Origin: an uncultured Oscillospiraceae bacterium
Lineage (GTDB): Bacteria > Bacillota > Clostridia > Oscillospirales > Oscillospiraceae
DNA: 40,133 nt
Assembly (NCBI GenBank): GCA_904398675.1
Contig: CAJFPI010000189.1
Location: 1 to 40,133 of the forward strand
Direction: 5' to 3'
Positions 9,297 to 18,246 of this stretch are shown here, one piece after another. Both the position numbers and the translations under genes were made by a program. Positions within the stretch are counted from its first letter, which is position 1. Every line of letters starts with the position of its first letter. The notes below the pieces were generated by a model that was not told the origin of the DNA, did not search any database, and saw nothing but the letters and a program-made list of their open reading frames with translations.

Positions 9297-9974
9297 ATGG
9301 GAGAAAAGACAAAAGCAATTGCCATCGACGGGCCGTCCGGCGCCGGGAAGAGCACCCTGGCCCGGGCCTTGGCCAAGGAGCTGGGGTTCCGCTATGTGGA
9401 CACCGGCGCCATCTACCGCACAGTGGGCTGCTACGCCCGCCGCAAAGGGGTGGACCCGGGGAACGCGGAGGCTGTGACGGCGCTGCTGCCGGAGATCCGG
9501 GTGGAGGTTTTGTATGACAGCGAGGGGCTGCAGCACATGGTCTTGAATGGGGAGGACGTGACGGCGGAGATCCGCCTGCCGGAGATCTCCATGTATGCCT
9601 CCAGGGTGTCCGCCATCCCGGCAGTCCGGGATTTTCTTATGGAGATGCAGCGGGATCTGGCCCGGCGGCACAATGTGATCATGGACGGGCGGGACATCGG
9701 TACGGTGGTGCTGCCACAGGCCGATATCAAGCTGTTTTTAAGCGCATCTCCGGAGGACCGGGCCATGCGCCGTTTTCTGGAGCTGGAGCAGCGGGGGACC
9801 CCCCAGGACTATGGGCCGCTGCTCTCAGAGATCAAGGAGCGGGACTATAATGACTCCCACCGCGCCGCCGCACCGCTGCGGCCGGCAGAGGATGCCATAT
9901 TGCTGGATACTACAGGAAATACATTTGACCAGAGCTTTCAACTGCTGCTGAAGACCATAAAGGAGAACCTATGA
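9297..9974 (+). CDS. cmk: Cytidylate kinase
   Basis: IAIDGPSGAGKSTLARALAKELGFRYVDTGAIYR; MDGRDIGTVVLPQADIKLFLSAS. Confidence 0.95.
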   Translation: MGEKTKAIAIDGPSGAGKSTLARALAKELGFRYVDTGAIYRTVGCYARRKGVDPGNAEAVTALLPEIRVEVLYDSEGLQHMVLNGEDVTAEIRLPEISMYASRVSAIPAVRDFLMEMQRDLARRHNVIMDGRDIGTVVLPQADIKLFLSASPEDRAMRRFLELEQRGTPQDYGPLLSEIKERDYNDSHRAAAPLRPAEDAILLDTTGNTFDQSFQLLLKTIKENL

Positions 9975-10567
9975 GCCGGCGTTTCTACCGTTTTGCCTAC
10001 ACGATTGTAAAGCCGATCTTCTGGCTGCTGTGTCCTTTCCGGGTGGAGGGGCTGGAGAATGTGCCGGAGGGCGGCGCCGTTCTCTGTGCCAACCACAACA
10101 ATGCGGTGGACCCGATCTTGATCGCGCTGTCCCTTCCCAGGAAGGCAGTCCTGCGCTTTATGGCGAAAATGGAGCTGTTTCAGCATCCGTTTCTCAGCCG
10201 GCTCTTCCGCGCGCTGGGGGCGTTCCCGGTGGACCGGGAGGGGAACGATATGAGCGCCATGAAGACAGCTATGAAATGCCTGCAGAGCGGGGAAAAGCTG
10301 GTGCTTTTTCCCGAGGGGACCCGGGTGGACAACGCCGGGGATACTGCAGCAAAGGGCGGCGCGGTGATGTTTGCCACCCGGACAGGCGTGCCGATGGTCC
10401 CCATCTACTGCGGCGGCAAGCACAAATTTTTTCGCCGCAGCCGTATCGTCTTCGGCCAGCCCTACATACCGGAGTTTGCAGGGCGGCGCCCGACGGCGGA
10501 GGAAAACCGCCAGTTTGCCGACGAGCTGCTCCGCCGGATCTACCATCTGGGGGAGGAGAAGGCATAG
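9971..10567 (+). CDS. plsC: 1-acyl-sn-glycerol-3-phosphate acyltransferase
   Basis: NHNNAVDP (HX4D variant, NHxxxxD) and FPEGTRV motifs; overlaps the cmk stop. Confidence 0.88.
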   Translation: MSRRFYRFAYTIVKPIFWLLCPFRVEGLENVPEGGAVLCANHNNAVDPILIALSLPRKAVLRFMAKMELFQHPFLSRLFRALGAFPVDREGNDMSAMKTAMKCLQSGEKLVLFPEGTRVDNAGDTAAKGGAVMFATRTGVPMVPIYCGGKHKFFRRSRIVFGQPYIPEFAGRRPTAEENRQFADELLRRIYHLGEEKA

Positions 10568-10603
10568 GGAGCGGAATATTTGCAGGGAAAGGAAGTTGCG
10601 GCT

Positions 10604-12553
10604 ATGCAGGTCATTGAGGCAAAGTCCGCGGGATTCTGCTATGGTGTCCGCCGGGCCGTGGAGCTGACGGAGCAGGCGCTGGATCAGGGAAAGCGCCCGG
10701 CCATGCTGGGGCCTGTGATTCATAACAGCGCCGTAATCCGCCAGCTGTGCAGCCGGGGGGCTCGCCTGATCCAAAGCCCCGGAGAGGCCCGGCCGGGGGA
10801 ACCGGTGGTGATCCGCGCCCATGGGGAGGGGGAGGAGACCTACCGGGTGCTGCGGGATATCGGCGCGGAGATTTTAGACGGCACCTGCCCCCACGTCCGC
10901 CGCATCCAGGAGATCGCCCGCCAGGCTGCCGCAGAAAACCGGCAGCTGATTTTGATTGGGAACCCGGATCATCCGGAAATTCGCGGCATTTGCGGCTGGG
11001 GGCGGAATGTCTTGGTATTTCCCACACCGGAAAGTGTCGGCGATTATCTGTCGGAGCACCCGGAAATGGCCGGAATACCAGTGACTGTAGCCGCGCAGAC
11101 CACCCAAATACAAGAAATTTGGGAAAGTTCACTGAAAATCATAAAAAAACAGTGTACAAATCTAAAAAAGTTTGATACAATATGTAGTGCTACGCATAAG
11201 CGTCAGTCTGAGGCGGCAGAGATTGCCGCACAGGTGGACGTGATGGTTGTGGTAGGAGACCGTCAAAGTGCCAACAGCAGACATCTGTTTCAGCTGTGTC
11301 AGGAGCAGTGCAGCCGCGTCTTTCTGGTTGAGGGGGCGGAGGAACTGACGCCGGACAAGCTGGCCGGCTGTCGCCTTGCCGGGCTGACGGCGGGGGCCTC
11401 TACGCCTGCGAGCATCATAAAGGAGGTCAACAAGACGATGAGCGAAGAAAAAATCATGAACGAGGGCACCGAAAATTTTGCCGAAATGTTTGAACAGTAT
11501 ACCAATACTTTGAATACAGGAGACAAAGTTACCGGTGTCGTCACCGCTATCACCCCTACCGAAGTTCATGTGGATCTCGGCTGCAAGCAGGCCGGTTATA
11601 TCCCCATGGATCAGCTGACGGACGATCCCGATGCCAAGCCCGAGGACATTGTGAAGATCGGCGACCAGGTGGAGCTGTATGTGATCCGGGTGAATGATGT
11701 GGAGGGGTATGCCACCCTCTCCAAAAAGCGCCTGGATGCCAACAAGATTTGGGATGTCCTGGAGCAGGCTGTTGAGGATAAGACGGTCATGGAGGGCGTC
11801 GTGTCCGAGGAGAACAAGGGTGGCATCGTCGTGTTCATCAAGGGTGTGCGCGTGTTTGTCCCCGCCTCTCAGTCCGGTCTGCCCCGCGGCGCAGATCTCA
11901 GCCAGCTGATCAAGCAGAAGGTGCAGCTGCGCATCACCGAGGTTAACCGTGCCCGCCGCCGTGTGGTCGGCTCCATCCGCGCCGTGGCTTACGAGGCCCG
12001 TCAGGCCGCTGCTGCCGCGCTGTGGGAGGGCATTGAGGTTGGTAAGCACTACACCGGCACGGTCAAGTCCATGACCAGCTACGGTGTGTTCGTGGATATC
12101 GGCGGAGTGGACGGGATGGTACATATCTCGGATCTCTCCTGGAGCCGGATCAAGCACCCCAGCGAGATTGTCAATGTAGGGGATACCCTGGATGTGTACG
12201 TCATCTCCTTTGACAAGGAGAAGAAGAAGATTTCCCTGGGCGTGAAGGACCGCTCCATCAATCCCTGGGATACCTTCATGTCCACCTATAAGGTCGGCGA
12301 CGTGGCCAACGTGAAGATCGTCAAGCTGATGACCTTCGGCGCCTTTGCCGAGGTTGTCCCCGGTGTGGATGGCCTGATCCACATCTCCCAGATCGCAGAC
12401 CGTCGGATCGAGAGCCCCGCCGAGTGCCTCAGCGAGGGCCAGATGGTGGACGCCAAGATCATTGAGGTGGACGAGGACAAGAAGAAGATCTCCCTGTCCA
12501 TCCGCGCCCTGCTCCACGCCCCTGCGGCGGAGGAGAGCGCCGACGAGGAGTAA
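10604..12553 (+). CDS. ispH: Fusion of 4-hydroxy-3-methylbut-2-enyl diphosphate reductase (IspH) and ribosomal protein S1-like four-S1-domain protein
   Basis: IspH Cys motifs GFCYGV, GTCPHV, ICSAT; four S1 repeats from about residue 295 on (e.g. GTVKSMTSYGVFVDIGGVDGMVHISDLSW); upstream AGGAAG before ATG 10604. Confidence 0.93.
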   Translation: MQVIEAKSAGFCYGVRRAVELTEQALDQGKRPAMLGPVIHNSAVIRQLCSRGARLIQSPGEARPGEPVVIRAHGEGEETYRVLRDIGAEILDGTCPHVRRIQEIARQAAAENRQLILIGNPDHPEIRGICGWGRNVLVFPTPESVGDYLSEHPEMAGIPVTVAAQTTQIQEIWESSLKIIKKQCTNLKKFDTICSATHKRQSEAAEIAAQVDVMVVVGDRQSANSRHLFQLCQEQCSRVFLVEGAEELTPDKLAGCRLAGLTAGASTPASIIKEVNKTMSEEKIMNEGTENFAEMFEQYTNTLNTGDKVTGVVTAITPTEVHVDLGCKQAGYIPMDQLTDDPDAKPEDIVKIGDQVELYVIRVNDVEGYATLSKKRLDANKIWDVLEQAVEDKTVMEGVVSEENKGGIVVFIKGVRVFVPASQSGLPRGADLSQLIKQKVQLRITEVNRARRRVVGSIRAVAYEARQAAAAALWEGIEVGKHYTGTVKSMTSYGVFVDIGGVDGMVHISDLSWSRIKHPSEIVNVGDTLDVYVISFDKEKKKISLGVKDRSINPWDTFMSTYKVGDVANVKIVKLMTFGAFAEVVPGVDGLIHISQIADRRIESPAECLSEGQMVDAKIIEVDEDKKKISLSIRALLHAPAAEESADEE

Positions 12554-12578
12554 TTTTCTCCAAATCTTTCAGCCATAT

Positions 12579-12619
12579 AAAAAAGCGGCTGGAGCAGTGT
12601 TGCTCCGGCCGCTTTTTTG
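12579..12619 (+). terminator. Intrinsic terminator after ispH::S1
   Basis: AAAAAAGCGGCTGGAGCAGTGTTGCTCCGGCCGCTTTTTTG. Confidence 0.88.
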
Positions 12620-12715
12620 TCGGCTGCCGGTGGGACCCAATGGAGATGTAAGAGGGAAAATGCTATAAAATTTTACTAAAACGGGGGAAAACAGGAAATA
12701 ATGGATAAGAAATCA

Positions 12716-12744
12716 TTGCATTATGGTAAAATGTGGAGTAAAAT
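12716..12744 (+). promoter_or_regulatory. Putative sigma-A type promoter of the carD-like gene
   Basis: TTGCAT - 17 nt - TAAAAT, 49 nt upstream of the ATG. Confidence 0.55.
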
Positions 12745-12793
12745 GAAATAAAGTCCCAATTCGAAAGTGTGTTAAGCGGCCAAAGGAGGGCGT

Positions 12794-13282
12794 ATGTTTC
12801 AGGTAGGGGACAAGGTCGTGCATCCGATGCACGGTGCCGGTGTGATTGATAGTATTGTAGACGAAAAGATCGGTGGAGCGGTACAGACGTATTATGTGTT
12901 TCGGATGTCTGCAGGCGGCCTTGTTCTGAAAATCCCTGTTGCCAACAGCCAGGTGATTGGTCTTCGCGCTGTGGTGGATGCGGCGGCTGCGGATGCGGTG
13001 ATCGCGGCTCTGGGCAGCCTGGAGATCGAGGTGACGGCCAATTGGAACAAGCGCTATCGCGAGAACCTGGAGCGGCTGAAAAGCGGGGATCTCTATGAGG
13101 TAGCCCGGGTGATCAAATGCCTGATGAGTCGGGACGCACAGCGGGGGCTCTCCAACGGCGAGCGCAAAATGCTGCACAGCGCAAAGCAGATTTTTATTTC
13201 CGAGATGGTGCTGGCCAAGGATGTCCCCTACAGCGATATCGAGGGACAGGTCAACGCCTGCCTGGTGGGTGAGGGTGCATAA
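12794..13282 (+). CDS. CarD family transcriptional regulator
   Basis: FQVGDKVVHPMHGAGVIDSIVDEKIGGAVQTYYVFRM; RERLKSGDLYEVARVIKCL-type core. Confidence 0.92.
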   Translation: MFQVGDKVVHPMHGAGVIDSIVDEKIGGAVQTYYVFRMSAGGLVLKIPVANSQVIGLRAVVDAAAADAVIAALGSLEIEVTANWNKRYRENLERLKSGDLYEVARVIKCLMSRDAQRGLSNGERKMLHSAKQIFISEMVLAKDVPYSDIEGQVNACLVGEGA

Positions 13283-13288
13283 GTAAGT

Positions 13289-14026
13289 ATGTTTGGATGG
13301 GTCAAAAGGCTTTTTTCAAAAGAGGACGCCGCGCCGTTTTTCTGCAGCGCCGTGATGCCTGCCGCCGGCTCCTCTTCGCGGATGGAGGGGCAGAATAAAC
13401 TCTTTGCCGCTGTGGGAGGAATCCCTGTTCTGGCCCGGAGCGTCCTGGCCTTGGGCCGGTCGGAGCTGGTGGATGAGATTGTTGTCGCCGTCCGGGAGCA
13501 GGATCTTCTGGCGGCGGCGGATCTTCTGCGGCCCTATGATCTGGGCAAGCCCTTAAAAATTGTGGTAGGCGGGAAAACAAGGGCGGAGTCCGTTATGGCT
13601 GCCCTGCGGGAGTGCAGCGATGCCGCTACATTGATTGCAGTTCATGACGCCGCCCGCCCCCTGGTCCCTCTTTCTGTGGTGGAGACGGCAATTGAGAAGG
13701 CGCGGGATGCCTTGGCTGCGGCGCCCGCCGTGCCGGTGAAGGACACCATCAAGGTGGCGGAGGGCGGCGTGGTCCAGCGGACGCCGGACCGTTCGACCCT
13801 GTTTGCTGTGCAGACGCCCCAGGTGTTTGACCGGGATCTGCTCACCGGTGCGCTGCAGGCTGCGCTGGATCAGCAGATACCGATCTCTGACGACTGCTCT
13901 GCTGTGGAGCGGCTGGGAAAAACGGTTTATTTGACGGCCGGCAGCTATGAGAACATCAAGATCACCACGCCGGAGGACCTTCTGCTGGCGGAGGCCATCT
14001 GTGAGAGCAGGGGGGAGAGCCTATGA
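13289..14026 (+). CDS. ispD: 2-C-methyl-D-erythritol 4-phosphate cytidylyltransferase
   Basis: [53 protein letters not shown]. Confidence 0.93.
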   Translation: MFGWVKRLFSKEDAAPFFCSAVMPAAGSSSRMEGQNKLFAAVGGIPVLARSVLALGRSELVDEIVVAVREQDLLAAADLLRPYDLGKPLKIVVGGKTRAESVMAALRECSDAATLIAVHDAARPLVPLSVVETAIEKARDALAAAPAVPVKDTIKVAEGGVVQRTPDRSTLFAVQTPQVFDRDLLTGALQAALDQQIPISDDCSAVERLGKTVYLTAGSYENIKITTPEDLLLAEAICESRGESL

Positions 14027-14523
14027 CGGGTTTTCGCGTAGGGCATGGATATGATGTCCACCGCCTGGTTGAAGGACGCGCGCTGATATTGGGCGGCGTA
14101 GAGATTCCGCATCCGCTGGGGCTGCTGGGCCATTCTGATGCGGACGTACTGCTGCATGCGGTAATGGATGCTCTTCTGGGCGCCGCCGGCCTTCCGGATA
14201 TCGGGCATCAGTTTCCGGATTCCGACGCAAGGTATGCAGGCGCAGACAGCCGTGTGCTGCTGCGGCGGGTGGGAGAGATGATCCGGGATGCGGGATATGA
14301 CGTGGAGAACATTGACGCAACCCTTATTGCCCAGGCACCGAAACTGGCCCCCTATCTGCCGCTGATGGTCCAGCGGATCGCGGAGGATCTGGCGATCTCT
14401 CCGCAGCAGGTGAATGTGAAGGCCACAACCGAGGAGCGGCTGGGGTTTACCGGCCGGGAGGAGGGGATTGCGGCCCACAGCGTTTGTCTGGTTGCAAAGA
14501 AAGAGCTATCTGTTGAACAGTAA
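14023..14523 (+). CDS. ispF: 2-C-methyl-D-erythritol 2,4-cyclodiphosphate synthase
   Basis: [64 protein letters not shown]. Confidence 0.96.
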   Translation: MTGFRVGHGYDVHRLVEGRALILGGVEIPHPLGLLGHSDADVLLHAVMDALLGAAGLPDIGHQFPDSDARYAGADSRVLLRRVGEMIRDAGYDVENIDATLIAQAPKLAPYLPLMVQRIAEDLAISPQQVNVKATTEERLGFTGREEGIAAHSVCLVAKKELSVEQ

Positions 14524-14527
14524 AGGA

Positions 14528-14563
14528 CCCCGCCGCCGGGACTGACCGGCGGCGGGGCTTTTG
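14528..14563 (+). terminator. Intrinsic terminator after ispDF
   Basis: CCCCGCCGCCGG-GACTGA-CCGGCGGCGGGG then CTTTT. Confidence 0.85.
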
Positions 14564-14644
14564 CCTGTATGTGCAGCGGGATTTCCGCAGCTGCGCACCG
14601 TTTCCCCCAGCCCTCATAAGATGACATGGGAGGGGGAATCTATC

Positions 14645-14908
14645 TTGAACCATGTTCTCATTGTCTGCCGCTCCGTCACCCAGGCCCAGCGGGTGGGGAT
14701 GATCCTCACCTCCGCGGGGATTACCAACCGGGTCTTCCGCTCCCCCATGGGGCTGACGGAACGGGGCTGCAGCTATTCTGTCCGAATTGCACAGCAGCCG
14801 CTGCGCCAGGCGCTGCAGCTGCTGCATGACCACCATATCCAGCCTGTCAAGATCGTCTCGCAGGACGCATATGGTTATACTGAGGTGGGACAGCATGATC
14901 TACTTTGA
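14645..14908 (+). CDS. DUF3343 domain-containing protein (putative Se/S carrier-like)
   Basis: Short (~87 aa) protein LNHVLIVCRSVTQAQRVGMILTSAGITNRVFRSPMGLTERGCSYSVRI; GGGAGGGGG upstream of a TTG start; overlaps the following cysteine desulfurase-like gene. Confidence 0.75.
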   Translation: MNHVLIVCRSVTQAQRVGMILTSAGITNRVFRSPMGLTERGCSYSVRIAQQPLRQALQLLHDHHIQPVKIVSQDAYGYTEVGQHDLL

Positions 14909-16010
14909 CGCCGCCGCCACCTCCTTTCAAAAGCCAAAAGCTGTAGTACAGGCGGTGTCCTCCGCCATGAGCCGCTACAGCTCCCCCGGGCGGGGCGGAT
15001 ACCCCAGCGCCCAGCAGGCATCCAGGCTGCTGCTGCAATGCCGCATGGAGCTGGCGGAGCTGTTTGACGCGCGGGACCCGGAGCAGGTTGTTTTTACCAC
15101 CAATGCCACCCACGGCCTGAACATCGCCATCCGCTCCCTGGTCCGCCCGGGGGGGCGGGTTGTAATCTCCGGCTATGAGCACAACGCCGTGACGCGGCCG
15201 CTGCACAGCATCGAGCGGCTTTCCATCCACATGGTCAATACGCCGCTTTTCGATCAGGCTGCCATGCTGGAGGGGTTCCGCTCCCTGGTCACGCCCCAGA
15301 CGGACGTTGTGATCTGCACCCATGTCTCCAATGTGTTCGGCTATATCCTCCCCATTGAGGAGATCGCCCAGCTGTGCCGGGAGCGGAGCGTTCCGCTGGT
15401 GATTGATGCCTCACAGTCCGCCGGAACGCTGCCCATCCGCCAGTCCCAGCTGCAGGCGTCCTTTATCGCTATGCCCGGCCACAAGGGGCTGTACGGCCCC
15501 CAGGGGACCGGCGTGCTGCTGTGCGGTGCTGAGGGAACGCCGCTTTTGCTGGGCGGCACCGGAAGCAGCTCCAGGGACCAGGCGATGCCGGACTTCCTGC
15601 CGGACCGTCTGGAGGCAGGCACCCACAATGTGCCCGGCATCGCCGGGCTGCTGGCGGGGGTGCGCTTTGTTCGTTCCCTGGGGACAGAGCGGATCTGCCG
15701 CCATGGGCAGATATTGAAGGACCAGCTGGCTGACGCCCTGTCCGGGGATCCGCGTTATCGGGTCTTTCACACCGCTGACAGGAGCCTGCAGACCGGCGTG
15801 CTCTCCTTTTTGCCGCGGGACACCGACGGAGAGGTGCTGTGCGAGGCGCTGGGAGAGGCCGGCTTTTCTCTCCGCGCAGGGTATCACTGCGCACCGTTCG
15901 CACACCAGACCGCCGGAACCATCCAGACCGGAACCGTGCGTTTCTCCGTCTCCGCCTTCAACACCGGCGGGGAAGTGGAGGCCCTGTCCCGCTTTCTGCG
16001 CAAAAGGTGA
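14895..16010 (+). CDS. Aminotransferase class V, cysteine desulfurase family
   Basis: MIYFDAAATSFQKPKAV; PLP-lysine region MPGHKGLYGPQGTGVLL; RAGYHCAPFAHQ with candidate active Cys. Confidence 0.9.
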   Translation: MIYFDAAATSFQKPKAVVQAVSSAMSRYSSPGRGGYPSAQQASRLLLQCRMELAELFDARDPEQVVFTTNATHGLNIAIRSLVRPGGRVVISGYEHNAVTRPLHSIERLSIHMVNTPLFDQAAMLEGFRSLVTPQTDVVICTHVSNVFGYILPIEEIAQLCRERSVPLVIDASQSAGTLPIRQSQLQASFIAMPGHKGLYGPQGTGVLLCGAEGTPLLLGGTGSSSRDQAMPDFLPDRLEAGTHNVPGIAGLLAGVRFVRSLGTERICRHGQILKDQLADALSGDPRYRVFHTADRSLQTGVLSFLPRDTDGEVLCEALGEAGFSLRAGYHCAPFAHQTAGTIQTGTVRFSVSAFNTGGEVEALSRFLRKR

Positions 16011-16048
16011 AAATTTACAATTTGCTTAAATTTGAAGGCCCGAGTTCC

Positions 16049-16078
16049 TTGCTTTTTTCTGGCAAATATTATAAAATG
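16049..16078 (+). promoter_or_regulatory. Putative sigma-A type promoter of cdaA
   Basis: TTGCTT - 17 nt - TAAAAT in an AT-rich intergenic stretch. Confidence 0.45.
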
Positions 16079-16126
16079 AAAGTACTTTTGTAGCTTTCAT
16101 GAAATTGCAAAAATAAGGAGCATGCC

Positions 16127-17011
16127 ATGGATGCATTCATGTCAATCCTGGATACCTGCAGGCGGTATATCCAGCTGATTCAAATAACGGATATCCTGGA
16201 TATGGCGATTATCGCCTATCTGGTCTACCGGCTGCTGTCTCTGGTGAAAAGCACCAGCTCGGAAAAGCTTTTGAAGGGCGTTCTCTTCATCATCCTGGCT
16301 CTGCTGCTCTCCAGTGAGTTCCAGCTCAACAGCCTCAACTTTGTGCTCAACACCCTGGTGGAATGGGGCGTCCTCGCGCTGATTATTCTCTTTCAGCCGG
16401 AGATCCGCCGCATTCTGGAGCAGGTTGGCGGCAGCAGGTTTTCCTTTATGCGGGTGCTGGGCAAGGGACAGCAGACCAGCGCCATTGAGCGGGCCATCGA
16501 CGTAACGGCCTCCGCCTGTGCGGATATGAGCAAGTCCCGCACAGGGGCGCTGATTGTTTTCGAGCGGAAGATCCTGCTGGACGATGTGCTCCGCAGCGGT
16601 ACCCGCCTGGACGCCGAGCCCTCGTCAGAGCTCTTGAAAAACATTTTCTTTGTCAAGGCGCCTATGCATGACGGCGCCATGATCATGCGGGAGGGGCGCG
16701 TTCTGGGGGCCGGCTGCATGCTGCCGCTGAGCCGCAATGTCAACCTCAGCCGTGATCTTGGCATGCGCCACCGGGCCGGTATCGGCATGAGTGAAAACTC
16801 AGATGCGGTGGTGGTCCTGGTTTCGGAGGAGACCGGCTCTATCTCTGTGGCCGTTGGCGGCATGCTGAAACGGCATTTGACAGTAGAGACCCTGCAGCTG
16901 CTGCTGAAAAATGAACTTCTGCCCAAGGAGGACGAGGAGGAGGCTGGGAAGAAGAAATTCCAGCTCAAGGATCTTTTGAAACGGAAGAAGGATGGGGTCG
17001 GCCATGAGTGA
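16127..17011 (+). CDS. cdaA: Diadenylate cyclase (c-di-AMP synthase)
   Basis: Three TM segments then DAC domain with APMHDGAMIM and MRHRAGIGMSENSDAVVVLVSEETGSISVA. Confidence 0.96.
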   Translation: MDAFMSILDTCRRYIQLIQITDILDMAIIAYLVYRLLSLVKSTSSEKLLKGVLFIILALLLSSEFQLNSLNFVLNTLVEWGVLALIILFQPEIRRILEQVGGSRFSFMRVLGKGQQTSAIERAIDVTASACADMSKSRTGALIVFERKILLDDVLRSGTRLDAEPSSELLKNIFFVKAPMHDGAMIMREGRVLGAGCMLPLSRNVNLSRDLGMRHRAGIGMSENSDAVVVLVSEETGSISVAVGGMLKRHLTVETLQLLLKNELLPKEDEEEAGKKKFQLKDLLKRKKDGVGHE

Positions 17012-18236
17012 GTTTAAAAACAGCAAGACGTTTCGGATCATTATCTCCATCCTGGTGGCCGTGGTCATGTGGCTGTATGTAGACAATATTGACACCACAC
17101 CGGTGGAGCAGCGCGTCAACGATGTTCCCATCCGCTTTATCGGTGCGGAGGATGTTTTAATGGAGCGGGGACTGATGATGGCCAGCAGTTCTGTCACCTC
17201 TGTGGATCTGGTCCTCTCCGGCAGCCGAAACATCATGACCAAGCTGAATACCGAGGAAATTTATGTGTCGGTGGATCTTACCAGCATTACCGCGCCGGAG
17301 GAGTATTCCCTCACTTATGAGATTGTCTTTCCGGACACCTTTTCCCAAAACAATGGCATCGAACTGACCAGCGCCAGCACCTACCGGGTGACGGTGGAGA
17401 TCGTGGAGCTGTACAGCAAGTCTGTGATGGTCCGCGGCACAACCACCGGCTCGACGGCAGACGGCTATATGGTGGGGGAGATGAGCTTTGACACAGACAC
17501 GATCCTGGTCAGCGGCGAGCAGCTGGCTGTCAGCAACATCAGCCACGCACTGGTCACAGTGAATCTGGACGGTGCCACAGAGAATATCATCACCTCCGTC
17601 GACTTCCAGCTCATTGATTTCAATGGCAACGTGGTGGATAAGGAGCAGTTCCGGACGGATGTGGATACGGTCCGTGTCACTGTCCCCATTCTGCAGATCA
17701 AGGAGCTTCCGTTGGTGGTGGACTTTGTCCAGTCGCCCGGTTCCACCCTGGGAGATATTGTGCAGTACAGCATTAACCCATCCAGCGTCACTGTGGCCGG
17801 CTCTCAGAACAGCCTGGCCGGGCTGGAAGAAATCACCCTGGCCGAGATCGATCTCAGCGAGGTGACGGAGGACACCACCTTTACCGTTCCCATCCCGCTC
17901 CCCTCTGGGGCGCAGAATCTCAGCGGAGAGACAGAGGCGGAGATTACCATTACGTTCCAAAATGTGTCCACTCAGACCTATACTGTAGACGATATCAGTG
18001 TTATCAACGGGCCGGAAAACGTGCAGATTTTGACCAACGAGATGGAAATTACGCTGCGAGGCCCTGTGGACGTCTTGGCGGAGATATCTGCCTACCAGAT
18101 CCGGGTAGTGGGGGACATGTCGGGCATTGCCGGCGGAAGCGGCAGCTACGCTGTTCCTGCCACAGTCTATGTGGATGGGACGGAGGAGGCCGGCGCCATC
18201 GGGACGTATCAGATTACAGTGCAGATCACTTCGTAG
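17004..18236 (+). CDS. cdaR: YbbR-like domain protein (CdaR)
   Basis: Adjacent to cdaA; one N-terminal TM followed by repeated beta-rich YbbR domains. Confidence 0.88.
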   Translation: MSEFKNSKTFRIIISILVAVVMWLYVDNIDTTPVEQRVNDVPIRFIGAEDVLMERGLMMASSSVTSVDLVLSGSRNIMTKLNTEEIYVSVDLTSITAPEEYSLTYEIVFPDTFSQNNGIELTSASTYRVTVEIVELYSKSVMVRGTTTGSTADGYMVGEMSFDTDTILVSGEQLAVSNISHALVTVNLDGATENIITSVDFQLIDFNGNVVDKEQFRTDVDTVRVTVPILQIKELPLVVDFVQSPGSTLGDIVQYSINPSSVTVAGSQNSLAGLEEITLAEIDLSEVTEDTTFTVPIPLPSGAQNLSGETEAEITITFQNVSTQTYTVDDISVINGPENVQILTNEMEITLRGPVDVLAEISAYQIRVVGDMSGIAGGSGSYAVPATVYVDGTEEAGAIGTYQITVQITS

Positions 18237-18246
18237 GGGGATTGTC

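Noticed and set aside
11162-12517. 451-aa minus-strand ORF opposite the S1 module
   Set aside because: Mirror frame of highly codon-biased S1 sequence, with His/Asp/Leu-rich translation and no domain.
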